Shown here piece by piece: positions 25,126 to 34,729 of a DNA stretch of 37,796 bases. Origin of the DNA: Bacteroidia bacterium. Lineage in GTDB: Bacteria > Bacteroidota > Bacteroidia > Bacteroidales > VadinHA17. The DNA is taken from assembly GCA_026391475.1 (NCBI GenBank), contig JAPLED010000051.1, positions 1-37,796 of the forward strand, given 5' to 3'. Within the stretch, counting starts at the first letter, position 1. Every line of letters starts with the position of its first letter. The translations under genes and the position numbers were made by a program. Under the pieces are notes generated by a model. It did not search any database, was not told the origin of the DNA, and was given only the letters and a program-made list of their open reading frames with translations.

Positions 25126-25593
25126 TTACCTCAGTCTTTCATTAGATTTGATCAGACGATCATCTTTCCTTATACCCCGATAAGCCAAAACAGCGAAAAC
25201 AAGCATCAGTAACGGAATGACCATCTTAAATCCCGGAACGATCTCTGCTCCATATTCTGTAATAACAAACATGGAATAGAAGATTGAAACAAAAATAAAC
25301 CCAACAATAAGAATGATCACTGATAATGCAAGCCACAACTGGATCTTCCTGTTTTTAAAGATGAATATTGTTACCAGTGAAAAAGCTGGAATGAGAATAA
25401 TAAAAGCGGAAACCGGCAACAGCTTTTCAATAAATTCGAAACCCTGTCCTCCTGTATCTCTGACAATCCCGTTGAATGTGACTTTTATCACAGATCCTGA
25501 TTTATCGATAAAATTTAAAAAACTCCCTTTAAGGAATAATAATGACAACAGTGTTGTCAATAGAAGGTATAAGGATTGGATACGCTGGATCAT
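25126..25593 (-). CDS. DUF4293-family membrane protein
   Basis: The 155 residues form four membrane helices: near 6-22 (QSLYLLLTTLLSLLFLKG), 58-80 (LLPVSAFIILIPAFSLVTIF), 86-112 (LWLALSVIILIVGFIFVSIF) and 122-142 (MVIPLLMLVFAVLAYRGI), with a basic tail (RKDDRLIKSNERLR). The MIQRIQSLYL start is characteristic of this Bacteroidota family. Function is unknown. It has its own upstream region, shared divergently with the efflux operon. Confidence 0.85.
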   Translation of the reverse strand: MIQRIQSLYLLLTTLLSLLFLKGSFLNFIDKSGSVIKVTFNGIVRDTGGQGFEFIEKLLPVSAFIILIPAFSLVTIFIFKNRKIQLWLALSVIILIVGFIFVSIFYSMFVITEYGAEIVPGFKMVIPLLMLVFAVLAYRGIRKDDRLIKSNERLR

Positions 25594-25752
25594 GATAATC
25601 TGATTTAAAATTCATGGTAAAAATAGCTTCTTTTCAATAAATTATAAAGTCAAGGCATAATATACAGGCGATTGGTGACAGGCGACCGATAGTTTTATAA
25701 TATTTTAACAAATTTTAATGGTTATGAATATTCTGTAGAACTGTAAATTATC

Positions 25753-25760
25753 TATTTTTG
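25753..25760 (+). promoter_or_regulatory. Candidate -7 element (TATTTTTG) for the RND efflux operon
   Basis: It is an exact TAnnTTTG match, giving a leader of about 110 bases. Just downstream GTTTTA and TAAAAC form a 6-6-6 inverted repeat (25771-25788), a possible operator. The rest of the 282-bp gap upstream of the adaptor shows no gene, and no TetR- or MarR-type regulator is adjacent. Confidence 0.4.
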
Positions 25761-25875
25761 TCACTTCCTGGTTTTATAGTCTTAAAACGATGAAAATATG
25801 TCAAAATAAACTTTAACTAAAACCAGCTGTTCAGAGGACTGAATAAAAATATAATAATTCATTAAGATATTTTTT

Positions 25876-26970
25876 ATGAATAAGAAAATAAAACTGGTAC
25901 TAACTATCCTGATAATTCTTGTAATTGCAGGAATAATTGCCTATCCAAAAATAAAGCCTCTTTTGACTCCAAAGTCAAAAGGTCCTGGTAAAGGGAACGC
26001 GATGATGATGCCAGGCCGACAGGTATTGAATGTAATTGGTTATGTTATTAAGCCGGAACAGCTCAGCGAATTTGTAAAATCCACCGGTACATTAAGACCT
26101 GATGAGGATGTTGACATGTCATTCGAAACATCAGGAAAGATTGTCAGCATCAAATTCACAGAAGGTACCCGTGTTAAGAAAGGAGATCTTCTTGCAAAAA
26201 TTAATGACAGACCTTTACAAGCTCAATTACAAAAGCTATTAGCACAAAAAAAACTTACAGAGGGGATAGAATTCCGTCAAAAGAGTTTGCTTGACAGAGA
26301 TGCCATAAGTCAGGAAAGTTATGACCAGATCGTTACAGAACTACAAACTACCGAAGCCGACATTAATCTGATAGAAGCCCGTATTTCCGAAACGGAACTT
26401 CGTGCTCCTTTTGATGGCATAATTGGATTGCGTTATCTGAGCGAAGGGGCCTATGCTACATCTTCCACGAAGATTGCAAGACTAATTAAAATAAGTCCGA
26501 TAAAAATTGAGTTTTCGATTTCTGAAAAATATACATCGGAAATAAAAATAGGTTATCCTGTAACTTTTACAGTGGATGGTAACAATAATAATTTTGAAGC
26601 ATCAGTTTATGCTGTTGACCCCCAAATTAATATCGACACAAGAACAATCGTTCTCCGTGCCCTGTATCCTAATAAGAATGAAGAGCTTCACCCGGGTATT
26701 TATGCTTCTATTACTTTGCAGATGTCTAAAATAGATAATGCAATTGCTATACCTTCCGAAGCCTTAACTCCTGAAATGGAAGGCGAAAAAGTATATATTT
26801 ATAAATCAGGAAAAGCTTCCACAGTAAGAGTTAATTTAGGTTTACGAACTGAATCCAAAGTACAGATCACCAGCGGGCTGAAATTCGGAGATACTCTAAT
26901 TACTTCTGGTATTATGCAGTTAAGACAAAATCTCCCAATTTTGCTTGATACTGTAATTGTCAACAAATAA
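25876..26970 (+). CDS. RND efflux periplasmic adaptor (membrane fusion protein)
   Basis: Of 364 residues, the N-terminal signal-anchor (about 5-24, KLVLTILIILVIAGIIAYP) leads to the lipoyl half (DEDVDMSFETSGKIVSIKFT, GTRVKKGDLLAKIND), a short alpha-helical hairpin (about 110-165), the second lipoyl half (ETELRAPFDGIIGLRYLSEG), a beta-barrel and a membrane-proximal domain. It connects the pump to the TolC-like channel. The permease gene follows 14 bp later and the channel gene overlaps the permease, so the three are one operon. Drug or metabolite specificity cannot be read from sequence. Confidence 0.94.
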   Translation: MNKKIKLVLTILIILVIAGIIAYPKIKPLLTPKSKGPGKGNAMMMPGRQVLNVIGYVIKPEQLSEFVKSTGTLRPDEDVDMSFETSGKIVSIKFTEGTRVKKGDLLAKINDRPLQAQLQKLLAQKKLTEGIEFRQKSLLDRDAISQESYDQIVTELQTTEADINLIEARISETELRAPFDGIIGLRYLSEGAYATSSTKIARLIKISPIKIEFSISEKYTSEIKIGYPVTFTVDGNNNNFEASVYAVDPQINIDTRTIVLRALYPNKNEELHPGIYASITLQMSKIDNAIAIPSEALTPEMEGEKVYIYKSGKASTVRVNLGLRTESKVQITSGLKFGDTLITSGIMQLRQNLPILLDTVIVNK

Positions 26971-26984
26971 CCCGGGATATTATA

Positions 26985-29900
26985 ATGAGTCTAGCATCAG
27001 TAAGTATTAACAGGCCGGTTTTAGCAACAGTTTTTGCTATTGTAATTCTGCTGTTCGGTGTAGTCGGGGTTACTTTTTTGGGTATCCGGGAGTTTCCCAG
27101 TGTCGATCCCCCTATAATTTCTGTAAGTACCTCCTACCCCGGAGCTAATTCAGATGTTATTGAGACACAAATAACTGAGCCTCTGGAACAATCAATAAAC
27201 GGAATTCCGGGTATTCGTTCTCTGACAAGTGTAAGCCGTCAGGGCAGTAGTGATATAACGGTTGAATTTGAGCTTTCAGTCGATATGGAGACAGCAGCAA
27301 ATGATACGAGGGATAAAGTATCTCAGGCTATGAGGATGCTTCCCCGGGACTGCGATCCACCTGTTGTGGCAAAGGCTGATGCAGATGCAAACCCCATTCT
27401 GCAACTTACAATTGAAAGCGACAAAAGATCTCTTCTGGAGCTTTCTGAAATAGCCGAACTTACTTTTAAGGAACAACTGCAAACCATTCCCGGTGTAAGT
27501 GCAGTGAATATTTTTGGTCAGAAACGCTATGCAATGAGGTTATGGCTCGATCCTGTTAAACTTGCCGGATACCAGTTGACTCCACTCGATGTAAGAAATG
27601 CTATCTCGCGTGAGAATGTCGAACTTCCGTCAGGAAGTATTGAAGGAAATACAACACAATTAACAATCAGGACTCTTGGACTTATGTCAACACCCAAAGA
27701 GTTCGATGACATGATTATAAAACAGACAGGTGACCAGATCGTCCGTTTTAAAGATATTGGCAGGGCTGAACTTGGTCCTGAAGATATCAGAGGAATACTT
27801 AAAAGGGATGGGGTCCCAATGGTAAGTGATGTAATCATACCTCAGCCAGGTTCAAACCAAATAGATATCGTCGATGAAGTTTACCGGCGGCTTGAATATA
27901 TAAAGAAAGATCTGCCCGAAGACGTTAAAGTCAAAATCGCATTCGATAATACTCAGTATATCAGGAATTCAATAAAAGAAGTAAAAAATACAATATATAT
28001 TGCATTTGCACTGGTAGTCATAATTATTTACTTCTTTTTAAGAAGCTGGCGTGCAACTCTCATTCCGATTCTTGTCATCCCTGTTTCACTTATCGGTGCA
28101 TTCTTTATCATGTATCTTGCAGGTTACTCAATCAACGTTCTCACCTTACTGGCAATAGTACTTGCAATCGGGATTGTTGTTGACGATGCAATTGTCGTAA
28201 TGGAGAATATTTATGTTAAGGTGGAACGCGGTTTGCCACCCGTGAAAGCAGGTCTTGAGGGATCCAAAGAAATTTATTTTGCTATTATAGCAACTACCAT
28301 AACACTTATTGCTGTCTTCTTTCCGATAGTTTTTCTTCAGGGAATCACAGGAAGACTCTTCCGGGAGTTTGCAATAGTGATGGCCGGAGCTGTAGGTATT
28401 TCAGCATTTCTTGCCTTATCTCTGACACCTATGGTCTCGACAAAAATGCTTCGGCACGAATCCAAACATAGTTGGTTCTTCAGGAAAACGGAAAAATTCT
28501 TCAATAAACTGAATGATGGTTACAGACGGATGCTTGAAACATTTCTTCAACACCGTCGTGTCACTTTCCTGATTCTTATCTTGGCTTTTGGTCTGATTTT
28601 CTTTCTCTGGAAATCGATTCCGGCTGAGATGGCCCCTTTAGAGGATAGGTCCCAGATTTCAGTTAATACTACCTCCCAGGAAGGAGCAACATACGAGTTT
28701 ACCCTTGATTATATCGACGATGTGGCTAAAACTGTCACTGATCTGGTACCTGAACGTACTGGAGTAATTTCGATGGTCAGAGGGGGCGGCGGAAATGTTA
28801 GGGTAACTCTTGTAAGTCCTAAAAAAAGAGATCGTTCGCAGCAACAAATTGCTGATCAGCTGAGTACTGCTCTACGGAAAAAGACCAAAGCAAGATCAAT
28901 GGTTATGCAACAATCAACTTTTGGAGGCAGACGTGCTGGTATGCCCATTCAATATGTTCTGCAGGCAACAAGCATTGATAAACTCAGAAAAGTACTTCCG
29001 GCCTTTATGTCGAAGGTAATGGATGATCCAATGTTTCAGATGGCCGATGTAAACCTGAAATTCACAAAACCTGAACTCAGAATTCATATCGACAGGGAAA
29101 AAGCAAGTGCCCTTGGAGTATCGACACAGAATATTGGTCAGACATTACAACTCGCACTCAGTGGACAGAGGTTCGGATACTTTTTTATGAATGGAAAACA
29201 ATATCAGATTTTAGGTGATCTCGCAAGAAGCGATCGAAACAAACCTTTAGATCTTAAATCATTGTATGTAAGAAATAATTTTGGTAATATGATCCAATTC
29301 GATAACCTGGTAACTCTTACAGAGGAGACGGCTCCTCCGCAACTTAACCGGTATAACAGGTTTGTTTCTGCAACCATCTCTGCCGGGCTTGCAAAAGGAA
29401 AGACAATAAGCCAGGGACTTGAAGAGATGGATAAAATATCCAAAGAGGTACTTGATGAATCATTCAGAACTGCTCTGGCCGGTGACTCAAAAGATTTTAA
29501 GGAAAGCTCATCGAGCCTTATGTTTGCGTTTATACTTGCATTGATCTTAATATACCTTGTTCTTTCTGCTCAATTTGAAAGCTTTAAAGATCCTTTTATT
29601 GTGATGATGACTGTACCTCTTGCTCTTACAGGAGCCCTTTTATTCATGTGGTACTTTAATATTACTATGAATATATTCAGCCAGATTGGTATTATCATGT
29701 TGATCGGGCTTGTTACTAAAAACGGGATTTTGATCGTAGAATTCGCCAACCAGAGAAAGCATGCCGGGATGTCTAAAATTGACGCTATAAAATATGCTGC
29801 CGCATCACGATTCAGACCTATTCTGATGACAAGTCTGGCTACAATCCTTGGTATTATGCCACTTGCTCTGGGATTAGGAGAAGGAGCTCAGAGCCGTGTT

Positions 29901-30035
29901 TCAATGGGAATTGCAGTAGTTGGAGGAATGGTCTTTTCAACATTCCTGACACTCTTTGTTGTTCCGGCTATCTATACATTTATTTCAAGCGAAACAAAAA
30001 AGTCTGAAAATGAAAATCAGGTTCATCTTTCTTAG
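26985..30035 (+). CDS. RND efflux pump permease (HAE1/AcrB-like)
   Basis: The 1016 residues form the 12-helix proton-driven pump. Proton relay residues are intact: Asp400-Asp401 in GIVVDDAIVVMEN and Lys912 in LVTKNGILIVEF. The N terminus MSLASVSINRPVLATVFAIV is the usual cytoplasmic start and first helix. The periplasmic porter domain has ATTIT and the two repeats typical of the family, and the C-terminal part mirrors the N-terminal one (FILALILIYLVLSAQFESFK, VGGMVFSTFLTLFVVPAIYT). This is the hydrophobe/amphiphile-type subfamily rather than the metal-type CusA/CzcA, as heavy-metal-family signature residues are not evident. It is the central gene of the three-gene operon. Confidence 0.96.
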   Translation: MSLASVSINRPVLATVFAIVILLFGVVGVTFLGIREFPSVDPPIISVSTSYPGANSDVIETQITEPLEQSINGIPGIRSLTSVSRQGSSDITVEFELSVDMETAANDTRDKVSQAMRMLPRDCDPPVVAKADADANPILQLTIESDKRSLLELSEIAELTFKEQLQTIPGVSAVNIFGQKRYAMRLWLDPVKLAGYQLTPLDVRNAISRENVELPSGSIEGNTTQLTIRTLGLMSTPKEFDDMIIKQTGDQIVRFKDIGRAELGPEDIRGILKRDGVPMVSDVIIPQPGSNQIDIVDEVYRRLEYIKKDLPEDVKVKIAFDNTQYIRNSIKEVKNTIYIAFALVVIIIYFFLRSWRATLIPILVIPVSLIGAFFIMYLAGYSINVLTLLAIVLAIGIVVDDAIVVMENIYVKVERGLPPVKAGLEGSKEIYFAIIATTITLIAVFFPIVFLQGITGRLFREFAIVMAGAVGISAFLALSLTPMVSTKMLRHESKHSWFFRKTEKFFNKLNDGYRRMLETFLQHRRVTFLILILAFGLIFFLWKSIPAEMAPLEDRSQISVNTTSQEGATYEFTLDYIDDVAKTVTDLVPERTGVISMVRGGGGNVRVTLVSPKKRDRSQQQIADQLSTALRKKTKARSMVMQQSTFGGRRAGMPIQYVLQATSIDKLRKVLPAFMSKVMDDPMFQMADVNLKFTKPELRIHIDREKASALGVSTQNIGQTLQLALSGQRFGYFFMNGKQYQILGDLARSDRNKPLDLKSLYVRNNFGNMIQFDNLVTLTEETAPPQLNRYNRFVSATISAGLAKGKTISQGLEEMDKISKEVLDESFRTALAGDSKDFKESSSSLMFAFILALILIYLVLSAQFESFKDPFIVMMTVPLALTGALLFMWYFNITMNIFSQIGIIMLIGLVTKNGILIVEFANQRKHAGMSKIDAIKYAAASRFRPILMTSLATILGIMPLALGLGEGAQSRVSMGIAVVGGMVFSTFLTLFVVPAIYTFISSETKKSENENQVHLS

Positions 30036-31332
30036 TTTATTAATAATTTCATCCTTTTCTTCAACAGAAGCTCAAAAAGTGTATGGGCTCAATGATTGTA
30101 TCGGGATCGGTCTGGAAAGAAATTTTTCTTTACTTGTAGCCAGAAACAGTGAGACCATTGCAAAGAATAACTACACGATAGGTAATGCAGGATATCTCCC
30201 CACTCTTGACCTTAGCAGCCGTTACAGTAGGACCTTGAACAATACTACACAAAATCTTAACGATGGTAGTCAAAACATCACTAACGGAGCAAATAATACA
30301 ACCGCAAATGCCGGAGTGACTTTAGGCTGGACTATTTTCAACGGCTTCAATGTTCAAACAACATATAAGAAGTTGAATGAGTTAAAACAACTTGGCTCAC
30401 TGAATACTCAATTAGCGGTTGAAAACTTCCTTGCGGATATCATTTCGGGATATTACAACTACATCGAGCAGGTACAAATGCTGCATAATTTGGAGTATGC
30501 TGCGACCCTGTCAAAAGAGCGTCTCAGAATCGACGAAGACCGGTATCTTCTCGGATCAAGTTCAAAACTTCAGGTATTACAATCGCGTGTCTATCTTAAT
30601 GCCGATAGCTCAAACCTTTCTAAACAATTTGAAGTTGTAAGGGCTGCTCAGATCAGACTGAATGAGCTTATGGCTGCTGAGGATCTTGGTAATCAGTTTA
30701 TTTCAAAAGATACTTCTATAGTCGTTAACTCTCAACTTCTCTATGAAAAGCTATTTGAAGAGACTCTCACCGGGAATACCAGCCTTATTATTGCATCCAA
30801 AAATAAAACCGTGTCAGAATATGATTATAAAATAATAGTATCCAGGTCCTATCCATACCTTAATTTGTCAACAGGATATAGTTATAACCTGAATACCTAT
30901 TCAACCGGTACATATAATAATCAGATCACAAATGGTATGAATTATGGTTTGACTCTCGGGATTAATATATTCGATGGTTTTAATCAGCGAAGGAATATTA
31001 ATAATTCGTCTATAGAGCTGAAGAACAAAGAGTTAAATTATCTTGAGATTGAACAGGGAATTAAAGCTGATCTTATTACTATATATAGTGCTTACAGCAA
31101 TAACCTGAGACTTATTAATCTGGAAGAACAAAACCTTCAGACAGCAGCAGAAAATCTTGATATAGCATTGGAAAGGTATAAACTAGGAAGCCTCTCCGGT
31201 ATTGATCTCCGCGAGGTACAAAAAAGCCTCCTTGATGCAAAAGAAAGGTTATTGTCGATCCAATTTCAGACCAAGCTTGCAGAGATATCACTCCAGCTTA
31301 TCTCGGGCAAGATAATGGGATATTACAAGTAA
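30010..31332 (+). CDS. TolC-family outer-membrane efflux channel
   Basis: The 440 residues from the ATG at 30010 start with a signal peptide (MKIRFIFLSLLIISSFSSTE-AQ, cleavage near TEA-Q). The two repeated outer-membrane-factor halves show SRYSRTLNNTTQN with GVTLGWTIFNGF in the first, and LSTGYSYNLNTYS with GLTLGINIFDGF in the second. It forms the outer-membrane exit of the RND pump. The start codon lies inside the permease gene, overlapping it by 26 bp, a sign of translational coupling. A longer frame upstream lacks a signal sequence at its own N terminus and is rejected. Confidence 0.95.
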   Translation: MKIRFIFLSLLIISSFSSTEAQKVYGLNDCIGIGLERNFSLLVARNSETIAKNNYTIGNAGYLPTLDLSSRYSRTLNNTTQNLNDGSQNITNGANNTTANAGVTLGWTIFNGFNVQTTYKKLNELKQLGSLNTQLAVENFLADIISGYYNYIEQVQMLHNLEYAATLSKERLRIDEDRYLLGSSSKLQVLQSRVYLNADSSNLSKQFEVVRAAQIRLNELMAAEDLGNQFISKDTSIVVNSQLLYEKLFEETLTGNTSLIIASKNKTVSEYDYKIIVSRSYPYLNLSTGYSYNLNTYSTGTYNNQITNGMNYGLTLGINIFDGFNQRRNINNSSIELKNKELNYLEIEQGIKADLITIYSAYSNNLRLINLEEQNLQTAAENLDIALERYKLGSLSGIDLREVQKSLLDAKERLLSIQFQTKLAEISLQLISGKIMGYYK

Positions 31333-31333
31333 C

Positions 31334-31363
31334 TTGAGTAATCACAAGATTATAGTAAATTTG
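31334..31363 (+). promoter_or_regulatory. Well-matched Bacteroidota promoter (TTG-N19-TAAATTTG) of the phosphorylase gene
   Basis: TTG (31334-31336), 19 bases, then TAAATTTG (31356-31363), the consensus layout. Transcription should start near 31370, about 12 bases before the ATG. This is the clearest promoter in the window. Confidence 0.65.
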
Positions 31364-31381
31364 AATCCTTAATTTTTTTAT

Positions 31382-32245
31382 ATGCAAAAGAAAACTGAGC
31401 TTATTACCAACAAAGACGGGAGTATATTTCACCTTAACCTTCTTCCGGGGGATATTTCTGATAAAATTATTATAGTTGGAGATCCGGGTCGTGTTGACAC
31501 GCTTGCTTCCTTATTACAGGAAATCAGGGTCAGAAAAGAGAACAGGGAGTTCCGCACTGTCACCGGAACATTCGATAACAGTGAGATAACAATTATCTCT
31601 TCAGGCATTGGGACAGATAATATAGATATTCTTATAAATGAGCTTGATGCCCTTGTAAATATTGATCTGAAAACGGGAATATGCAGGGAAGATCCTGTTT
31701 CATTGACATTTATCAGACTAGGCACATCGGGTGGTTTAAGAGCAGATGTACCTGCAGGTTCATGTGTTCTTACAGAGACCGCCATCGGGTTTGACGGACT
31801 TCTGCATTTTTATGAGGGTTATGACTGGATACTTGATACCGGTCTGTCTGATGCTCTTGTTGAATATCTTGAATGGCCGGATACCCTCTCCTATCCTTAT
31901 GCAGTAAATGCAAATAAAGAGCTTATTGAATTATTTCAAAAAGAGAATTTTAAGAAAGGAATAACTATATCCACACCAGGGTTTTATGCACCGCAGGGAA
32001 GAAGGCTCAGACTTGAAACATTCGACAATGAAATCAACAACAAGTTATCTGAATTTTCATACAGAGGCAGGACAATAAGTAACTATGAGATGGAGAGTTC
32101 GGCAATTTATGGGTTATCAGCTTTACTCGGGCACAAAGCTTTAACCATCTGCCTGGTTATCGGCAACCGTGTAACGGGAGAATTTGTTCAGGATTACAAG
32201 CCATTAATAAAAGATCTGGCACTTAAAGTTTTAAAACTGATCTGA
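31382..32245 (+). CDS. Nucleoside phosphorylase (uridine phosphorylase-like)
   Basis: It splits a nucleoside to base and ribose-1-phosphate. Of 287 residues, the PNP/UDP phosphorylase-1 fold shows the phosphate loop VGDPGRVDTLAS, ITIISSGIGTDN, FIRLGTSGGLRAD and the ribose-binding SNYEMESSAIYGLSALL with the catalytic-site glutamate, then ALTICLVIGNRVTGEF. Similarity in layout is to uridine phosphorylase-like proteins; pyrimidine versus purine preference is not settled by these motifs. It stands alone with its own good promoter and follows the efflux operon by 49 bp. Confidence 0.92.
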   Translation: MQKKTELITNKDGSIFHLNLLPGDISDKIIIVGDPGRVDTLASLLQEIRVRKENREFRTVTGTFDNSEITIISSGIGTDNIDILINELDALVNIDLKTGICREDPVSLTFIRLGTSGGLRADVPAGSCVLTETAIGFDGLLHFYEGYDWILDTGLSDALVEYLEWPDTLSYPYAVNANKELIELFQKENFKKGITISTPGFYAPQGRRLRLETFDNEINNKLSEFSYRGRTISNYEMESSAIYGLSALLGHKALTICLVIGNRVTGEFVQDYKPLIKDLALKVLKLI

Positions 32246-32284
32246 ATCGAAGTGAACATTCTATGTATTTAGTTCAAATTTGAA

Positions 32285-32292
32285 TATATTTG
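32285..32292 (+). promoter_or_regulatory. Candidate -7 element (TATATTTG) for the Wzz-like gene
   Basis: It is an exact TAnnTTTG match 28 bp before the ATG at 32320; no -33 match at the usual distance. Confidence 0.4.
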
Positions 32293-32319
32293 TAAAACAA
32301 ACCAGTCAATCTACAAAAT

Positions 32320-33360
32320 ATGTCTGAAAACACAACAAATAAGAATGTCAGGGATGATGGAGTTGATCTTTTAGATCTGTTCAGGAGGATGGGCAGAACA
32401 CTAAGCCGTTGGTGCAAAACGTTAGGAAGGGCTTTCCTTATAACTACTGTTTTTCTCATAAAAAGGTGGTTACCACTTGGTTTAAGTATTGCATTGGGGA
32501 TAGGAGTCTCATTTCTCTTAAAGACTACGTCCCGTTCATCTTACACATCTGATCTTGTATTAAGAAATAATAATGTTGAATTTGTATTAGGAAGAAATAA
32601 TGTTGATCTTGAATTAAGTAAGAACACGATGTCAAATGCAGATATGATATCATATCTCAACCGGTTGAAAACATATTGTGAAGAAGGAAACCTGACAGCG
32701 CTTGCAAATTCGATTTCTATTTCAAAACAGCAGGTAAAAAATATTTTGAATATCAGCGCATTCTGGATCATTGACAAAGGCAGAGACAAAATTCCTGATT
32801 ACATAGATTATAATAATAATCATAATATTTATGATACGGTAAATGTAAGGATGCAGGATCGTCTTGATATAAGAGTAAAAATTATTTTGCCTCAGGAACT
32901 GACAGCTGTTCGAAACGGAATAATTTCATTTATTAATAGTGACTCTCTGTTTCAACAGCGAAACAGGGTGCGATTAAGACAAAATAAAGAGATACTTACG
33001 AGACTTGATATTGATATTCTACAGCTTGACAGTCTTCAGAAAGTGAAGTACTTTGAAGAGACCAGGAACAGAGTGCCACTGAACGGCGGGCAGATGGTTT
33101 TCCTTCAGGAACAGAAAACTCAGTTAGTTTATTTAGATATTTATTCTCTTTATACCAGGAAACAGGCCCTGGAATCTGAAAGAGAATTATATAAAGGAAT
33201 CGTGACTGTATTAAGCGATTTTTCCATACCCTCCAAAAGAGATAATGGAGCGTTATTCTACGGGAAATTTTTTATCCCTTTATTTTTCTGTATTACTGTG
33301 CTGATATTGATATTGGTGGCAAACCGGAAGAAGCTTGAAGAAGTATATAAAAAGTACTAA
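32320..33360 (+). CDS. Wzz/chain-length-determinant-like inner-membrane protein
   Basis: Of 346 residues, two membrane helices frame the protein: about 47-68 (RWLPLGLSIALGIGVSFLLK) and about 312-334 (FFIPLFFCITVLILILVANR). A large extracytoplasmic part between them includes beta-rich and helical segments (YNNNHNIYDTVNVRMQDRLD; EQKTQLVYLDIYSLYTRKQA). The basic C terminus is KKLEEVYKKY. This two-helix layout with a periplasmic domain is that of polysaccharide co-polymerases, and it converges on a surface-polysaccharide cluster. The usual C-terminal proline motif of Wzz is not clear, so the assignment is by architecture and location. I do not recognise a specific named family. Confidence 0.6.
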   Translation: MSENTTNKNVRDDGVDLLDLFRRMGRTLSRWCKTLGRAFLITTVFLIKRWLPLGLSIALGIGVSFLLKTTSRSSYTSDLVLRNNNVEFVLGRNNVDLELSKNTMSNADMISYLNRLKTYCEEGNLTALANSISISKQQVKNILNISAFWIIDKGRDKIPDYIDYNNNHNIYDTVNVRMQDRLDIRVKIILPQELTAVRNGIISFINSDSLFQQRNRVRLRQNKEILTRLDIDILQLDSLQKVKYFEETRNRVPLNGGQMVFLQEQKTQLVYLDIYSLYTRKQALESERELYKGIVTVLSDFSIPSKRDNGALFYGKFFIPLFFCITVLILILVANRKKLEEVYKKY

Positions 33361-33366
33361 AATAAC

Positions 33367-33391
33367 AAAAGGGAGTGTTCAGCTCCCTTTT
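33367..33391. terminator. Bidirectional intrinsic terminator
   Basis: AAAAGGGAG (33367-33375), loop TGTTCAG, CTCCCTTTT (33383-33391), followed by ATTTT. A-rich and T-rich flanks on opposite sides allow it to serve both the Wzz-like gene and the convergent O-antigen-ligase-like gene. Confidence 0.85.
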
Positions 33392-33421
33392 ATTTTAAAA
33401 TATCAATAAAAAATCAATCCT

Positions 33422-34729
33422 TCACTCCTCTTGTTTTTGGATATTTACCGGCATTATTTGGTTGTTATTGTTGATATAGATCAGAAGAAATGAAAACAGG
33501 GAGAAAAATGTAACCCCCTGTAATCTGTTGAGAACAGTTTCAAAAAGAAAGAATATAACCATCATTATAATGAATAAACTATATAAAACATTTCTTTCTG
33601 AAAAAGCAATATAAAACATAACCCCCAGGATAGAAAAAAACAAGGTCAGTCCTATTATCCCGTTCTCCAGTAGTATTTCAAGATACTGATTATGAACATT
33701 ATAATGATTTTCGATTAAATTCTGATCTCCTCGCCGCTGATATTCTTTCATCAATTCCGTTTTAACGTCACCAATACCCACGCCCAGTATCAGATTATGG
33801 CGAATTGAGTGAATGGCAGATTCCCAGATGTAGATACGACCGTCTCTCTGGAAAAAAGACTCCTTGGAAATTTCATCCATACCTATGCTAACCCGTTCAT
33901 TTGTACGAACAACAAAAAATAAAATCGACAGTAGTACCAATACGGCAAATCCTGTAATCAGTTTTTTTCTTTTATAAACTTTAAAAAACAGATAAACCGG
34001 AATTAAAACGACAACAGCCAATAATCCTGAGCGGGAAGATAGAAAATAGAGTGAAATCATTAAGAAAATACCATTCATTAACCATCCGATTCGTTTCTTC
34101 ACCCTCAAAGAGGTATTAAACCATGATTCGAATGATATAAAACCTGACATAATTACATACATTGCCAGGTATGAAGGGTGTTGATTAACAGAGAAATAAA
34201 AGCCATAAAAATAATTCATCCAATATTCTTTTGGAGGATGCGGATTAAAAAGAAAAACTCCATTTTGGAAAGAAATGGAATTATAAAGAGCATATCCGAA
34301 ACAAATAATAATAAAGAGTGTCGTACTCCCTGCAAAAACCTTTAAAAGGGAGATTACATTCTTTTTAATTTTTTCACCCGGAATCAATAATACAAGTGGA
34401 AAAAGAAATAAAGACAACCTGCTTAAGAAAGTATTCCACCCCGTACTTGTATCGTCAGAATACAGAATACCAGCCAGCTGCCAAAGATAAAAGGCAATAA
34501 ACATGAAAAAAAGAATTACAGGAAAACGATTTTCGCTTTGGAAATGAATTTTTTTCTTCCGATTTTCTAAAACCCAGATTATTCCCCATAATACCATAAA
34601 CGGAGGAACAAACCATATATATAATGGTATAAGAATCAATATTATAGCTGCAAAAGTGAATGACAGGCTTCCTGCGGCAAGCATATTTTTAATAGGAACC
34701 ACTCTGAACTCTTTAATTATTTTATTCAA
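33422..34729 (-). CDS. O-antigen ligase/polymerase-like membrane protein
   Basis: The 435 residues are highly hydrophobic, with about 10-12 membrane helices and a large periplasmic loop in the second half. The loop has the O-antigen ligase-type features: RDGRIYIWESAIHSIRHNLI, then LGVGIGDVKTELMKEYQRRG and NHYNVHNQYLEILLENGIIG, with HNQYLEILLENG the most telling. The family covers WaaL ligases and Wzy-type polymerases, which cannot be separated by sequence alone. Its start overlaps the aminotransferase gene by 4 bp, so they are translationally coupled. It is the last gene of a minus-strand polysaccharide operon. Confidence 0.85.
   Translation of the reverse strand: MNKIIKEFRVVPIKNMLAAGSLSFTFAAIILILIPLYIWFVPPFMVLWGIIWVLENRKKKIHFQSENRFPVILFFMFIAFYLWQLAGILYSDDTSTGWNTFLSRLSLFLFPLVLLIPGEKIKKNVISLLKVFAGSTTLFIIICFGYALYNSISFQNGVFLFNPHPPKEYWMNYFYGFYFSVNQHPSYLAMYVIMSGFISFESWFNTSLRVKKRIGWLMNGIFLMISLYFLSSRSGLLAVVVLIPVYLFFKVYKRKKLITGFAVLVLLSILFFVVRTNERVSIGMDEISKESFFQRDGRIYIWESAIHSIRHNLILGVGIGDVKTELMKEYQRRGDQNLIENHYNVHNQYLEILLENGIIGLTLFFSILGVMFYIAFSERNVLYSLFIIMMVIFFLFETVLNRLQGVTFFSLFSFLLIYINNNNQIMPVNIQKQEE

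Noticed and set aside
27527-27838. Minus-strand frame within the RND permease gene
   Set aside because: Shadow of the pump gene, whose frame is continuous and has its catalytic aspartates and lysine.
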